Positions 34,148 to 42,347 are shown, counted from the first letter of the stretch. The stretch: 64,000 nucleotides of DNA from an uncultured Devosia sp. (GCF_946479885.1 NZ_CAMLHM010000001.1:1-64000), one strand, 5' to 3'. A program made the numbers and translations. Notes: a model not told the origin generated them from the sequence alone.

Positions 34148-34878
34148 GCGAGCGCATCCGCCTCGACCTGGCGCTGGAGCAACGTGGCCTGGTGCCATCG
34201 AGGGCCCGGGCGCGCGACGCCATCCTGCGCGGCACCGTCACCATCAATGGCGTCACCGCTGACAAGCCCAACCGCATGGTCGGGCATGATGACAAGCTCG
34301 CGCTTGAGGATCCGGCGGCCAACTATGTCTCGCGCGCGGCGCTCAAGCTGGTGGCCGGCCTCGAGGCAGGCACTATCGACCCCAATGGCAAGACCTGCAT
34401 CGATGTTGGTGCCTCCACCGGCGGCTTCACCCAGGTGCTGATGGAACGCGGCGCCCGCCGCATCTATGCCGTCGATGTCGGGCATGACCAGTTGCACGAG
34501 CGCCTGAGGGGTAGCGACCGCGTGGTCAGCATGGAAGGCGTCAACGCCCGCGACGTTGATGCGGAGATGATCCCCGAACCCATCGACCTCCTGGTCTCCG
34601 ACGTCAGTTTCGTCTCGGTCACCAAAGTGCTGGCAGCGCCCCTTGCCCTGTGCACGCCCACGGCCGATGCCGTAATCCTGTTCAAGCCGCAATTCGAAGT
34701 CGGCCGGCGGAATGTCGGCAAGGGCGGGATTGTGACCGATGATACGGCAATCGAAACCGCCCGCGCCGAGGTCATCGCCTTCATGGAAACGCAGGGGTTC
34801 CAGCACCGAAATTCGGTGACGTCCCCCATCGCCGGTGGCGACGGGAATGTGGAGACGGTGTTGGTGTTCGGGCGCTGA
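34144..34878 (+). CDS. tlyA: TlyA-family rRNA 2'-O-methyltransferase
   Basis: This 244-residue protein has an S4 RNA-binding domain (residues 3-62, RLDLALEQRGLVPSRARARD) followed by an FtsJ-like SAM methyltransferase. SAM binding is by CIDVGASTGGFTQVLMERGA (about 83-102). Also visible are AVDVGHDQLH, ISxxVSDVSFVSVTKVL-type strand 4 (DLLVSDVSFVSVTKVLAA) and FKPQFEVG. TlyA methylates ribose positions in 16S and/or 23S rRNA and affects capreomycin sensitivity in species that have it. Its start overlaps the SCO gene. It is the last gene of the hdac-xseB-SCO-tlyA run. Confidence 0.92.
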   Translation: MSERIRLDLALEQRGLVPSRARARDAILRGTVTINGVTADKPNRMVGHDDKLALEDPAANYVSRAALKLVAGLEAGTIDPNGKTCIDVGASTGGFTQVLMERGARRIYAVDVGHDQLHERLRGSDRVVSMEGVNARDVDAEMIPEPIDLLVSDVSFVSVTKVLAAPLALCTPTADAVILFKPQFEVGRRNVGKGGIVTDDTAIETARAEVIAFMETQGFQHRNSVTSPIAGGDGNVETVLVFGR

Positions 34879-34983
34879 CAGCGATTGGCCGACCAGCGCC
34901 CGCGATTTGCGTTCCGCACGCTGACCGGTTAGCACGACGCGGACCACGCTCGAACGCGACGCGTGGCACAACCCGGACCTGGT

Positions 34984-35289
34984 ATGACCGACGGCACTGA
35001 CGACTATGTTTACGACGACGCAACCGGCGAGTGGCGCCCTGCCTCGGAAGTGGCGGCTGCGACGCCCGAAACGGCGATCGTTGTCGTGGACTCCGCCGGC
35101 ACTGCTCTGGCCGATGGCGATCAGGTGGTGCTGATCAAGGATCTCAAGGTCAAGGGCGCCGGACAGACCCTGAAACAGGGCACCGTCATCAAGTCCATTC
35201 GCCTGACGGACAATCCCGAAGAGATCGATTGCCGGCACGACGCGATCAAGGGCTTGGTGCTGCGCACGGAATTCGTCCGCAAGCGCTAG
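34984..35289 (+). CDS. YjdM/PhnA-like protein lacking the zinc ribbon
   Basis: This protein of about 101 residues has a C-terminal part that is a clear PhnA/YjdM domain: IVVVDSAGTALADGDQVVLI, KDLKVKGAGQTLKQGTVIK, and a final LRTEFVRKR, as in proteins once called alkylphosphonate-uptake operon protein PhnA. The zinc ribbon normally found in front, with two CxxC pairs, is absent; only YVYDDATGEWRP remains, which resembles the family's ribbon sequence without its cysteines. No phosphonate genes are nearby, and the real function of the family is unknown. GTG at 34963 is an alternative start. Confidence 0.75.
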   Translation: MTDGTDDYVYDDATGEWRPASEVAAATPETAIVVVDSAGTALADGDQVVLIKDLKVKGAGQTLKQGTVIKSIRLTDNPEEIDCRHDAIKGLVLRTEFVRKR

Positions 35290-35321
35290 CTCCATCTCTC
35301 CCTTTGGGCGAGGTAGATAAG

Positions 35322-36437
35322 CTAGTTTCGCTCGAAGCCCACCGCACCTTCGCGACCGGTCTGGCCGCGGTGCCTGAGCGCGTGATCCGCCAGCACCAGC
35401 GCCATCATCGCCTCGCCGACTGGCACGGCGCGGATGCCAACACAGGGGTCGTGGCGACCCTTGGTGATGATGTCGGTGTCTTCGTTCTTGGTCGTCACCG
35501 TCTGGCGGGGCGTGATGATCGAAGAGGTCGGCTTGACGGCGAAGCGGCAGACGATCGGGTCGCCGTTGGAAATGCCGCCAAGGATGCCGCCGGCATGGTT
35601 GTCGAGGAAATACGGCCGGTCGGGCCCTGCCCGCATCTGGTCGGCATTCTCGACGCCCGTGAGAGACGCAGCGTCGAAACCGGCGCCGATTTCGACGCCC
35701 TTGACCGCATTGATGCTCATCATGGCCGAGGCCAGGTCGGCGCTCAGCTTGCCATAGATCGGGGCGCCCCAGCCGGCCGGCACGCCTTCAGCGACGACTT
35801 CGATCACGGCACCCACGGAATTGCCATCCTTGCGGATGCCATCGAGGTAGTCGGCCCAAAGCTCGGCCGCCTTGGCGTCGGCGCAGAAGAACGGGTTCTC
35901 GCCCACCTGCTCCCAATCGAAATTGCCGTAGTCGATCTTGTGCGGCCCCACCTGCACCAGGCTGGCGCGAATGGTGATGCCCGCCAGAACCTGGCGAGCC
36001 ACGGCGCCTGCCGCCACGCGCGCTGCGGTTTCGCGCGCCGAGGTGCGGCCACCGCCGCGATAGTCGCGGATGCCGTATTTCTGGTCATAGGTATAGTCGG
36101 CATGGCCCGGACGATACTTGTCGCGGATCTCCGCATAGTCCTTGGAGCGCTGGTCGGTATTCTCGATGACGAGCGAAATCGGCGTGCCCGTGGTCCGCGG
36201 ACCGTCAGTGCGTTCGTCCTCGAACACGCCGGACAAAATCTTGACCTCGTCGGCCTCGCGGCGCTGCGTCGTGTATTTCGATTGCCCCGGCTTGCGGCGA
36301 TCGAGATCGCGCTGGATCATTTCGGGCGTCAGGGTCAGGCCCGGCGGGCAGCCATCCACCACCACGCCCAGGGCCGGCCCATGGCTTTCGCCCCAGGTGG
36401 TGAAGCGAAAGAGATGTCCAAACGTATTGAAAGACAT
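35322..36437 (-). CDS. aroC: Chorismate synthase
   Basis: This 371-residue, full-length enzyme of the shikimate pathway converts EPSP to chorismate with reduced FMN. Family patterns are [20 protein letters not shown] near the N-terminus, [19 protein letters not shown] (about 122-140), and [14 protein letters not shown] followed by [14 protein letters not shown]. Near the C-terminus it has TIT-type [31 protein letters not shown] and MMALVLADH. It is single, with only a repeat element upstream, and is divergent from nothing; the histidine phosphatase gene upstream runs in the same direction. Confidence 0.97.
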   Translation of the reverse strand: MSFNTFGHLFRFTTWGESHGPALGVVVDGCPPGLTLTPEMIQRDLDRRKPGQSKYTTQRREADEVKILSGVFEDERTDGPRTTGTPISLVIENTDQRSKDYAEIRDKYRPGHADYTYDQKYGIRDYRGGGRTSARETAARVAAGAVARQVLAGITIRASLVQVGPHKIDYGNFDWEQVGENPFFCADAKAAELWADYLDGIRKDGNSVGAVIEVVAEGVPAGWGAPIYGKLSADLASAMMSINAVKGVEIGAGFDAASLTGVENADQMRAGPDRPYFLDNHAGGILGGISNGDPIVCRFAVKPTSSIITPRQTVTTKNEDTDIITKGRHDPCVGIRAVPVGEAMMALVLADHALRHRGQTGREGAVGFERN

Positions 36438-36467
36438 GGCGCGGCCCCGTGGTTGCGGGCTTTCATA

Positions 36468-36515
36468 GAGCGTTTTCAGGAGAAGTGGGAAGCACTTTTC
36501 CGGTTCGAAAACGCG
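36468..36515. repeat. Rhizobiales-type dispersed palindromic repeat
   Basis: Outer arms GCGTTTTC (36470-36477) / GAAAACGC (36507-36514), with an inner AAGTG / CACTT pair. The right half carries the TTTTCCGGTTCGAAAACGC word that I recognise as a very common intergenic repeat of this order. It lies in the gap upstream of aroC. Confidence 0.7.
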
Positions 36516-36551
36516 TCATGGAGTCGGCAGGGCGGCAGAGGTCAATCGGCG

Positions 36552-37163
36552 CTAGGCCCGCAGCAGTTCCATCTTGCCGGGCAGGAAGTGCATGATCGCA
36601 TCCTGCGGCGGCGCCCAGTTGATGACTTCGACGATCGGCGCATGCTCGATCAACACCCGCAGAGTGCGGGCAATGCCACCATGCGCCACCACCACTGATG
36701 GTCCCTTGAGCACCGTGGCGAATTCATTGAGCCGCGCCTCGACGTCCCGGTAGTTTTCGCCGTTTTCCGGCCGGAAATCCCAATAGGCCTCGTCGCGGTC
36801 GCCCGGCGCCAGAGCCATGTTGGCCGGAAGCTCCTCGTGCAGGCTGCCCTCGAGCACGCCGAAGCTGATCTCCATCAGCCGCAGGTCGAACTTCACCTCG
36901 GGCAGGTGCTGCTGGAAGCCGGCACGCACCCGGTCCATGGTTTCGCGGGTCCGCCCCAGCGGGCTGGCATGCCATTCGAAGGCCAGCGGATCGAGCCCGC
37001 GCGCTGCGAACAAGGCGGCCAGCGTCTTGCCGTTCTGGCTGGCCTGGCCACGGCCCTTGTCGTTGAGCGGAATGTCCTTGCGCCCCTGATAGCGGCGCTC
37101 GGCATTCCAGGGCGTTTCACCATGCCGGATGAAGTAGATTTCCGGCCAGACCAAGGCTGTCAT
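36552..37163 (-). CDS. Histidine phosphatase (phosphoglycerate-mutase superfamily)
   Basis: This 203-residue protein has the RHGETPWNAERRYQGRKD signature (the phosphohistidine H is residue 14), LNDKGRGQAS, and the second histidine in VVVAHGGIARTLRVL (about 161-175), with the usual acid residue in the LMEISFGVLEGSL block. It hydrolyses a phosphate ester; members include broad phosphatases, cobalamin-phosphate and sugar-phosphate phosphatases, and nothing here decides between them. It is upstream of aroC on the same strand with 114 bases containing a repeat between them, so co-transcription is uncertain. Confidence 0.87.
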   Translation of the reverse strand: MTALVWPEIYFIRHGETPWNAERRYQGRKDIPLNDKGRGQASQNGKTLAALFAARGLDPLAFEWHASPLGRTRETMDRVRAGFQQHLPEVKFDLRLMEISFGVLEGSLHEELPANMALAPGDRDEAYWDFRPENGENYRDVEARLNEFATVLKGPSVVVAHGGIARTLRVLIEHAPIVEVINWAPPQDAIMHFLPGKMELLRA

Positions 37164-37396
37164 GTCATTCCCGCACCGCTGAGCCGGCGCGTCCTACTAG
37201 GCTAGAGTTGCAGACAGGGATGAGCATCGGTTCGCCCCTGATCTCACCATAATGGATTCCTCCTGCCGCGCCACAACCGGGATCGCTCGGCAGCCACGCG
37301 GCCATGGTGCTTGCCAGCCTGTGCCGCGCTGGCCATTGTCGCTCTGTCCCGGCTGTGGCACATGCCGGACACTCGCCGCCCCAACTCCGGTTCCCC

Positions 37397-38812
37397 ATGC
37401 CCCTGTCCGCCACCGATATCGTCGCCCAGCTCACCGCGCTCCTTGGCGCCAATGCGGTCATCGGCGAGAGCGAGCGGATGGGTGGCTACCTCAACGAGCC
37501 GCGCAAGCGCTTCCACCAGCCCGCGGCCGCCATCGCGCTGCCGACATCGGTCGAACAGGTGCAGGCCATTGTGCGCTGGGCCGGCGAGCATGGCGTCGGC
37601 ATCATCCCGCAGGGCGGCAATACGGGCCTTGTCGGCGCACAAGTGCCGCTGCGGGGCGACGAGGTCATCGTGAGCCTGGCAAGACTCGACCGCATCCGCA
37701 GCGTCGACGTCGCCGCCGGCACCATGACGGCGGAAGCCGGCGTGATCCTCGAAAACGCCCACAAGGCGGCCGAGGCCGAAGGCAGCATCTTCCCGCTCTG
37801 GCTGGGCTCGCAGGGCTCGGCTCGCATTGGTGGCCTGCTGTCGTCCAATGCCGGCGGCGTCAACGTGCTGGCCTATGGAAATGCCCGCGAACTCACCATG
37901 GGCGTCGAGGCCGTCATGGCCGATGGCCGGCTCTATCGCGGGCTCAATTCCCTCAAGAAAGACAATACCGGCTACGACCTCAAGGACCTGCTGGTCGGGG
38001 CCGAGGGCACGCTGGGCATCATCACGGCGGCGACGCTCAAGATCTTCCCCAAGCCGGAGGATTACGAAACCGCGCTGGTCAGCATTGCCGGTCCCGAGGC
38101 GGCGCTCACCCTGTTCCAGTTGCTGCGCGAGCGCATCGGCAGTCGGCTCAATGCCTTCGAGATCGTGCCGCGCATCGGCCTCGACATGCAGTTGCGCCAG
38201 GGCATGCTGGACCGCGATCCCAGCGCCGGTCCCTCCCCGTGGTATGCGCTGATCGAAGTGTCGCGCATGGCCGGTGGCGCCCCGGGCACCCTCATGGCCG
38301 CCATCGAGGCCGCCTTTGCCGACAGGCTCATCGACAATGCGGTCTTCGCCGAGTCGCTGGCCGATCGCACCCGCATGTGGGCCTTCCGCGAGCAGATGAG
38401 CGAGGTGCAGTCCAAGGAAGGCGCTTCGATCAAGCACGATGTCTCGGTGCCGATTGCCGCCGTGCCGCAGCTCATCGCCGAGGGTGTCGCCGCGGCCGAG
38501 CGCCTCGTTCCCGGCATTCGCCCGGTTCCATTCGGCCATATGGGCGACGGCAATATCCACTTCAATTTCAGCCAGCCGGTCGGCGCCGAACCCAAGGCCT
38601 TCATGGCGGCGTCGGACGAAAAGCTGCACGAGGCGATCTACGAGATCGTGCTCCGGCTGGGCGGCTCGGTGTCGGCCGAGCATGGCATCGGCCAGCTCAA
38701 GCGCGAACTGCTGAGGCAGGTCAAGGATCCGGTGGCGCTCGACATGATGCGCGCGATCAAGACGGCGCTGGACCCGAAGGGCATCCTCAATCCGGGCAAG
38801 ATGCTGGGCTGA
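37397..38812 (+). CDS. FAD-linked D-2-hydroxyacid dehydrogenase (D2HGDH/GlcD family)
   Basis: This 471-residue protein has an FAD-binding PCMH domain (IIPQGGNTGLVGAQVPLRGD is the FAD pyrophosphate site, followed by EAGVILENAHKAAE, GLLSSNAGGVNVLAYGNARE and DLLVGAEGTLGIIT) and a C-terminal substrate domain with GHMGDGNIHFNFSQPV and SAEHGIGQLKRELL. It oxidises a D-2-hydroxyacid such as D-2-hydroxyglutarate or D-lactate. The closest family by pattern is D-2-hydroxyglutarate dehydrogenase. The frame opens at 37304, but the ATG at 37397 matches the usual N-terminus. It is monocistronic. Confidence 0.9.
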   Translation: MPLSATDIVAQLTALLGANAVIGESERMGGYLNEPRKRFHQPAAAIALPTSVEQVQAIVRWAGEHGVGIIPQGGNTGLVGAQVPLRGDEVIVSLARLDRIRSVDVAAGTMTAEAGVILENAHKAAEAEGSIFPLWLGSQGSARIGGLLSSNAGGVNVLAYGNARELTMGVEAVMADGRLYRGLNSLKKDNTGYDLKDLLVGAEGTLGIITAATLKIFPKPEDYETALVSIAGPEAALTLFQLLRERIGSRLNAFEIVPRIGLDMQLRQGMLDRDPSAGPSPWYALIEVSRMAGGAPGTLMAAIEAAFADRLIDNAVFAESLADRTRMWAFREQMSEVQSKEGASIKHDVSVPIAAVPQLIAEGVAAAERLVPGIRPVPFGHMGDGNIHFNFSQPVGAEPKAFMAASDEKLHEAIYEIVLRLGGSVSAEHGIGQLKRELLRQVKDPVALDMMRAIKTALDPKGILNPGKMLG

Positions 38813-38893
38813 GCAGCCCGGTTACCTGCAGGTCACCGCGTTACCTCCGAGTGCCGCCTTGCGCCCGCCGGGCGATGGTCCCATCTAAGCCGC

Positions 38894-39451
38894 ATGCTCC
38901 TCGACATCAGCTTTCTTGACGACGCCACCCGCCCGCCGCTCCAGACGCTGGAAGGCCTGACCGACGATCAGCGCGAGGCAGGCCAGCACCTGCGCATGGT
39001 GCATGACCATCTGCGCGACAACATGAAGACGCTCGGCAAGCTCATCGAGCGCGCCAATGCCGGCGCCGTCAGCCGCGCCGAGATCGCCGCCGAAACCGAT
39101 GATCTGGCTGTTGTCGCCAACTATCGCCGCTTCGGCAATCTCTGCGGGCAGCATTGCCAGATCGTCAATACGCACCATTCCATCGAGGATGCGCATATCT
39201 TCCCGGTGCTGGCCATGCAGAGCCCCGGCTTCAAGGCTATCGCCGATCGCCTCGCCGCCGAGCATGTCGTGGTCCACGAGCTGCTCGAGCGCCTCGTGGA
39301 CGCGCTCAACACGCTCGCCGCCGAGCCGACGCCGGCGCGGTTCGAGGATACCAGGACCGTCTATCACGCGCTCGAACGCGTGCTGCTCAGCCACCTCGGC
39401 TGGGAAGAAGACGCGATGGGCGACGCGTTGGGGTATTTCGGGATGTTTTAG
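38894..39451 (+). CDS. Hemerythrin-like domain protein
   Basis: This 185-residue helical protein has the di-iron pattern of hemerythrin HHE domains: His in HLRMVHDHLRDNM (about 32-44), the HHSIEDAHIFP motif (His, Glu and Asp, about 96-106), HVVVHELLERL and the C-terminal SHLGWEEDAMGDAL. Roles for this type include oxygen or nitric-oxide sensing and iron storage; none is indicated by the context. An upstream C-rich region separates it from the FAD dehydrogenase by 81 bases. The last 45 residues are normal for the family. Confidence 0.87.
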   Translation: MLLDISFLDDATRPPLQTLEGLTDDQREAGQHLRMVHDHLRDNMKTLGKLIERANAGAVSRAEIAAETDDLAVVANYRRFGNLCGQHCQIVNTHHSIEDAHIFPVLAMQSPGFKAIADRLAAEHVVVHELLERLVDALNTLAAEPTPARFEDTRTVYHALERVLLSHLGWEEDAMGDALGYFGMF

Positions 39452-39465
39452 GCCTGCCGGGCCAT

Positions 39466-39614
39466 CAGCCGGCGCCCCCTCCCCCTTGCGGGGAGGGAAG
39501 CGAGATAGGACTTAGCGTCAGCTAAGTCCGTTGAATCGAGCAGGGTGGGGGACTGAAGCCCCGATAGCGGGGCTGACCACCCCCACCCTTGATCCCTCCC
39601 CGCAAGGGGGAGGG
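39466..39614. repeat. Composite palindromic repeat region, family D copy 1
   Basis: Outer arms CCCTCCCCCTTGCGGGGAGGG and its inverse near 39590-39613, with an inner GGACTTAGCGTCAGCTAAGTCC hairpin, a GGGTGGGGG / CCCCCACCC pair and a GCCCCGATAGCGGGGC hairpin. It occupies the convergent gap between the hemerythrin and YedK genes. A related element is at 56088-56200. Confidence 0.65.
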
Positions 39615-39637
39615 CGTCGACTGAGAGTTTCCTGAAC

Positions 39638-40366
39638 TCAAAACAGACTCATCTGCCCGCCGCCCGCGGCCTTCTTCAGCTTAGGCTCCGGCCGGACGAT
39701 CTCCGCCCGCTCGATCAGCCCCGGATCGTCGTCGCGCGCCGAATTGACCCGCGTCGAGACCGGGTGGAACTTCAACGCCCCGTCAGCCAGCGGCAGCGCA
39801 AGCTGCCCGGCTTCGTGTGCCCGGACCTCGCGCACGTTGAGCCAATCGTCGATCGCCGCGCCTTCGAGAATGGCCGGCATGCGGTCATGGACCTCCGACA
39901 GCTGTGCATTGGCGGCCACGGTAATAGTGGCGACGCTGTCGATCTCTTCGCCATTCGGGCCCATCCAGCTGGCATAGAGTCCGGCCAGCGCCATGGGCCG
40001 ACCGTCTTCCATGGTGATGTAATAGGGCTGCTTGGTCTTATCAGGATTGGTGTGCCACTCATAGTAGCCGCTGGCCGGAATGATGCAGCGGCCATGCTTG
40101 AGCGCATCCCGAAAGGCCGGCTTCTCGGCCATGGTCTCGACCCGCGCATTGACCAGCAGCGGGAATTCACGCGGATCCTTGACCCAGCCCGGCACCAGGC
40201 CCCAACGGGCAAAATGCGCTTCGCGCTTCCCATGGGCTTCCCAGATGGCGGCCACCGGCTGCGTCGGCGCAATATTGTAGCGCGGCACGAGATCGACGCT
40301 GTTGAGCAGCTTGAACAGCTCCACCATCATCTCCGGCGGGAGTGTGGATGCGTAGCGTCCGCACAT
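39638..40366 (-). CDS. SOS response-associated peptidase / abasic-site sensor (YedK/HMCES family)
   Basis: This 242-residue protein captures abasic sites in single-stranded DNA through its second residue. The start must be MCGRYAS (40366) because Cys2 is the catalytic residue; the longer frame to 40423 would bury it. Also present are YNIAPTQPVAAI, RVETMAEKPAFRD, the active-site Glu in IPASGYYEWH, and the His in EVHDRMPAIL. The C-terminal 25 residues are a lysine-rich tail. It has a palindromic repeat upstream (40397-40474) and is convergent with the hemerythrin gene. Confidence 0.93.
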   Translation of the reverse strand: MCGRYASTLPPEMMVELFKLLNSVDLVPRYNIAPTQPVAAIWEAHGKREAHFARWGLVPGWVKDPREFPLLVNARVETMAEKPAFRDALKHGRCIIPASGYYEWHTNPDKTKQPYYITMEDGRPMALAGLYASWMGPNGEEIDSVATITVAANAQLSEVHDRMPAILEGAAIDDWLNVREVRAHEAGQLALPLADGALKFHPVSTRVNSARDDDPGLIERAEIVRPEPKLKKAAGGGQMSLF

Positions 40367-40396
40367 GGTCGGCCTTCCTGATAAAATCCCCACAAC

Positions 40397-40474
40397 GTCA
40401 TTCCCGCGAAAGCGGGAATCCATTCTTTGGGCGGCATCCTGCGAAAATTGGATTCCCGCCTTCGCGGGAATGAC
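40397..40474. repeat. Palindromic repeat, family C copy 1
   Basis: GTCATTCCCGCGAAAGCGGG and its inverse CCCGCCTTCGCGGGAATGAC face each other across 30 bases. Each is itself a hairpin (CCCGC-GAAA-GCGGG). The second copy is at 58155-58230. It lies in the divergent gap between the yedK-like and Nudix genes. Confidence 0.8.
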
Positions 40475-40559
40475 CCGGTGATAGAGTCAGCGCGGCGGCT
40501 GCATTATCGATTCGACGGAAAAGTAGCCGCACGCTTCGCGAATCGCAAATGAGCCACCC

Positions 40560-40961
40560 GTGACCGACGAACTCCCCAACGCCGCCAGCGTCGCCATTGT
40601 GCGCGACGGCAAGGTGCTGCTGATCAAGCGCGCCTTTGCCCCCTATCAGCATCTGTGGACCCTGCCCGGCGGCCGCATCGAGCCCGGCGAGACGATCGAA
40701 CAGTGCGCCACCCGTGAGATCGCCGAAGAGGTGGGGCTGACCATCCGCAATCCGCGCCCGGTGCTGGTGCAGCCCCTGGGCCGCGATGGCACCTTCCGGC
40801 TGGCGGTGTTCGCCACCCGCGATTTTTCCGGCCAGGTTCGCCCCTCCGATGAAGTTGCCGACCACAAGTGGCTGGACCCGGCGGCCCTCATCGCGCTGCG
40901 CACCACCAGCCGGCTCGATGACGTGCTTGCGAGGGCCTTCGCAGTCCTCGCGCAAAGCTGA
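40560..40961 (+). CDS. Nudix hydrolase
   Basis: This 133-residue protein has the Nudix box GGRIEPGETIEQCATREIAE followed by EVGL (residues about 37-60), with all consensus Gly, Glu and Arg residues. Nudix enzymes hydrolyse nucleoside diphosphates linked to another moiety. The N-terminal NAASVAIVRDGKVLLIKRAF and the lack of additional domain suggest an ADP-ribose or MutT-like cleanup enzyme. The start is GTG at 40560; no ATG is in frame ahead of the box. A TIGR02301 gene follows after 33 bases on the same strand. Confidence 0.88.
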   Translation: MTDELPNAASVAIVRDGKVLLIKRAFAPYQHLWTLPGGRIEPGETIEQCATREIAEEVGLTIRNPRPVLVQPLGRDGTFRLAVFATRDFSGQVRPSDEVADHKWLDPAALIALRTTSRLDDVLARAFAVLAQS

Positions 40962-40994
40962 TAGAGAGGGGGCATTCCGCTGCGGATCGCCACT

Positions 40995-41360
40995 GTGAAA
41001 TATCGCCTCGCCGCCATCGCCCTGCTGCTCGCCATCGGCGTTGGCCCCGCCTTCGCCGTCGACCCGCCCTATCAGCGGCAGATGGAGCGGCTGGCCGAGA
41101 TCATGGGCAGCCTCTATTTCCTGCAGCCGCTCTGCGACGCTGGCCCCGAGGACTGGCGCGCGCAAATGGCCGAGCTCATCGCCCTGGATGAACCCGATGA
41201 GGATCGCCGCCAGCGTCTCGCCGGTGCCTTCAACGTCGGCTACACCGCCTATTCGCGCTTTCATCGTGCCTGCACCCCGGCCGCGCGCACCGCCATGACA
41301 CGCCTCCTGGTCGAGGCCGAGCAGACGGCGCGGGACATCCATACGCGTTTTGCCGAATAG
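40995..41360 (+). CDS. TIGR02301-family secreted protein
   Basis: This 121-residue protein starts with a signal peptide (KYRLAAIALLLAIGVGPAFA) followed by VDPPYQRQMERLAEIMGSLY, which is the characteristic start of TIGR02301 proteins of Alphaproteobacteria. Two cysteines (LQPLCDAGPEDW and FHRACTPAAR) may form a disulphide in the periplasm. The function is unknown. The start is GTG. It is next to a Nudix gene on the same strand, an arrangement I have seen as typical for this family, but I cannot confirm it here. Confidence 0.82.
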   Translation: MKYRLAAIALLLAIGVGPAFAVDPPYQRQMERLAEIMGSLYFLQPLCDAGPEDWRAQMAELIALDEPDEDRRQRLAGAFNVGYTAYSRFHRACTPAARTAMTRLLVEAEQTARDIHTRFAE

Positions 41361-41462
41361 GCCCCGGACACCGGTCAGGCTCGTTACAATCGACTACGGG
41401 CCGTTAACCTTCGGGTTACTTCCTGCGGGCCTGCGCGGCCCCAGCGTGCTAACCCCGATGCC

Positions 41463-41741
41463 ATGACCACGAGCAAAACCATGTTTGCGCCCGCCTCTGG
41501 GCATGGCGTCTTCGACCGCGACAATGGCGAGCGTCAGCTGGCGCTCGAATATCTCGCCGAAGCCTGGAACGTGGCCGAGGATGACGGTGTGCAGAGCGCC
41601 GCCCTGGCCCATGCTTCGCTGTTCGCGGCGCTGGCAACCTTCGTCAAGATGCATGGCGACGAAGCCACCGCCGATCTCATCGCGCTGCTGCCCGACCGCA
41701 TCCGTTCGGGCGAATACAATCTCGAACGCATCCTGCAATAG
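41463..41741 (+). CDS. Small conserved-looking hypothetical protein
   Basis: This is a 92-residue soluble, acidic and helical protein (ERQLALEYLAEAWNVAEDDG, LAHASLFAALATFVKMHG, and a C-terminal LLPDRIRSGEYNLERILQ). No family is recognised. Codon use (GC at third positions) fits a real gene, and the frame on the minus strand (41394-41738) looks like its shadow. It lies 102 bases after the TIGR02301 gene and 54 bases before a secreted protein, all on the plus strand. The upstream gap has no promoter I can name. Confidence 0.6.
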   Translation: MTTSKTMFAPASGHGVFDRDNGERQLALEYLAEAWNVAEDDGVQSAALAHASLFAALATFVKMHGDEATADLIALLPDRIRSGEYNLERILQ

Positions 41742-41795
41742 CTTGCCAGAATTTGCCCAATGGGCATGATCGCTTCCATCTCGGGAGGATCATCC

Positions 41796-42341
41796 ATGCG
41801 TCTGCTTGCCGCCGCTATTCTTGCTTTGTCACTGACGCTGCCCGCCGCCGCGCAGGACGAGCCGGCCTATCCGGAATACACCGTCAGCAACGACCTCTCG
41901 GCCCTGCCCGAGCCGGTGCGCAAGACGCGGGACGCGCTGATCGCCGCTGCGCTGACAGGCGATATCGAAGCCTTGCGCCCCATCGTCAAAGCCCAGCAAA
42001 ATCCGCCCACCGTGAGCTATGGCGGGCCCGACGATGCGGTCGACTATCTCAAGACCTATTCGGCCGACGGCCAGGGCATAGAGAACCTTGCCATCATGCT
42101 CGAACTGCTCAACGCGCCCTACGCGGTGTTCGACAGCGCTAGCGAAAGTCCCAGCTATGTCTGGCCCTACCTGGCTGTGGTGGAAGATCTCTCCGCACTG
42201 ACGCCCAAGGAAAAGCTCGACGCCTATCGCATCCTGACGGCCGAGCAGTTCCAGGAGCTGGTGGACCTCGAAGCCTGGTATTACTGGCGCCTCTATATCG
42301 GCAAGGACGGGGAGTGGCAGGCGTTTGTCGCGGGGGATTGA
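41796..42341 (+). CDS. Secreted hypothetical protein
   Basis: This 181-residue protein has a clear signal peptide (MRLLAAAILALSLTLPAAAQ, cleaved after AQ). The mature part is acidic, with ALTGDIEALRPIVKAQQNPP at about 50-69 and a C-terminal WYYWRLYIGKDGEWQAFV that looks like a small beta element. The start at 41796 is preceded by GGGAGGATC, a good ribosome site; the frame also extends to 41760. No domain is recognised. It probably acts in the periplasm. The DUF559 gene follows after six bases and may be co-transcribed. Confidence 0.7.
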   Translation: MRLLAAAILALSLTLPAAAQDEPAYPEYTVSNDLSALPEPVRKTRDALIAAALTGDIEALRPIVKAQQNPPTVSYGGPDDAVDYLKTYSADGQGIENLAIMLELLNAPYAVFDSASESPSYVWPYLAVVEDLSALTPKEKLDAYRILTAEQFQELVDLEAWYYWRLYIGKDGEWQAFVAGD

Positions 42342-42347
42342 GGGGGC

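Noticed and set aside
35031..36698. A 555-residue plus-strand frame across aroC
   Set aside because: It covers the end of the YjdM-like gene, aroC in antisense and a repeat. Chorismate synthase motifs on the minus strand decide the case.
37244..38683. A 479-residue frame on the minus strand opposite the FAD dehydrogenase
   Set aside because: The plus-strand protein has full FAD and substrate motifs; the minus-strand product is low-complexity and is a shadow.
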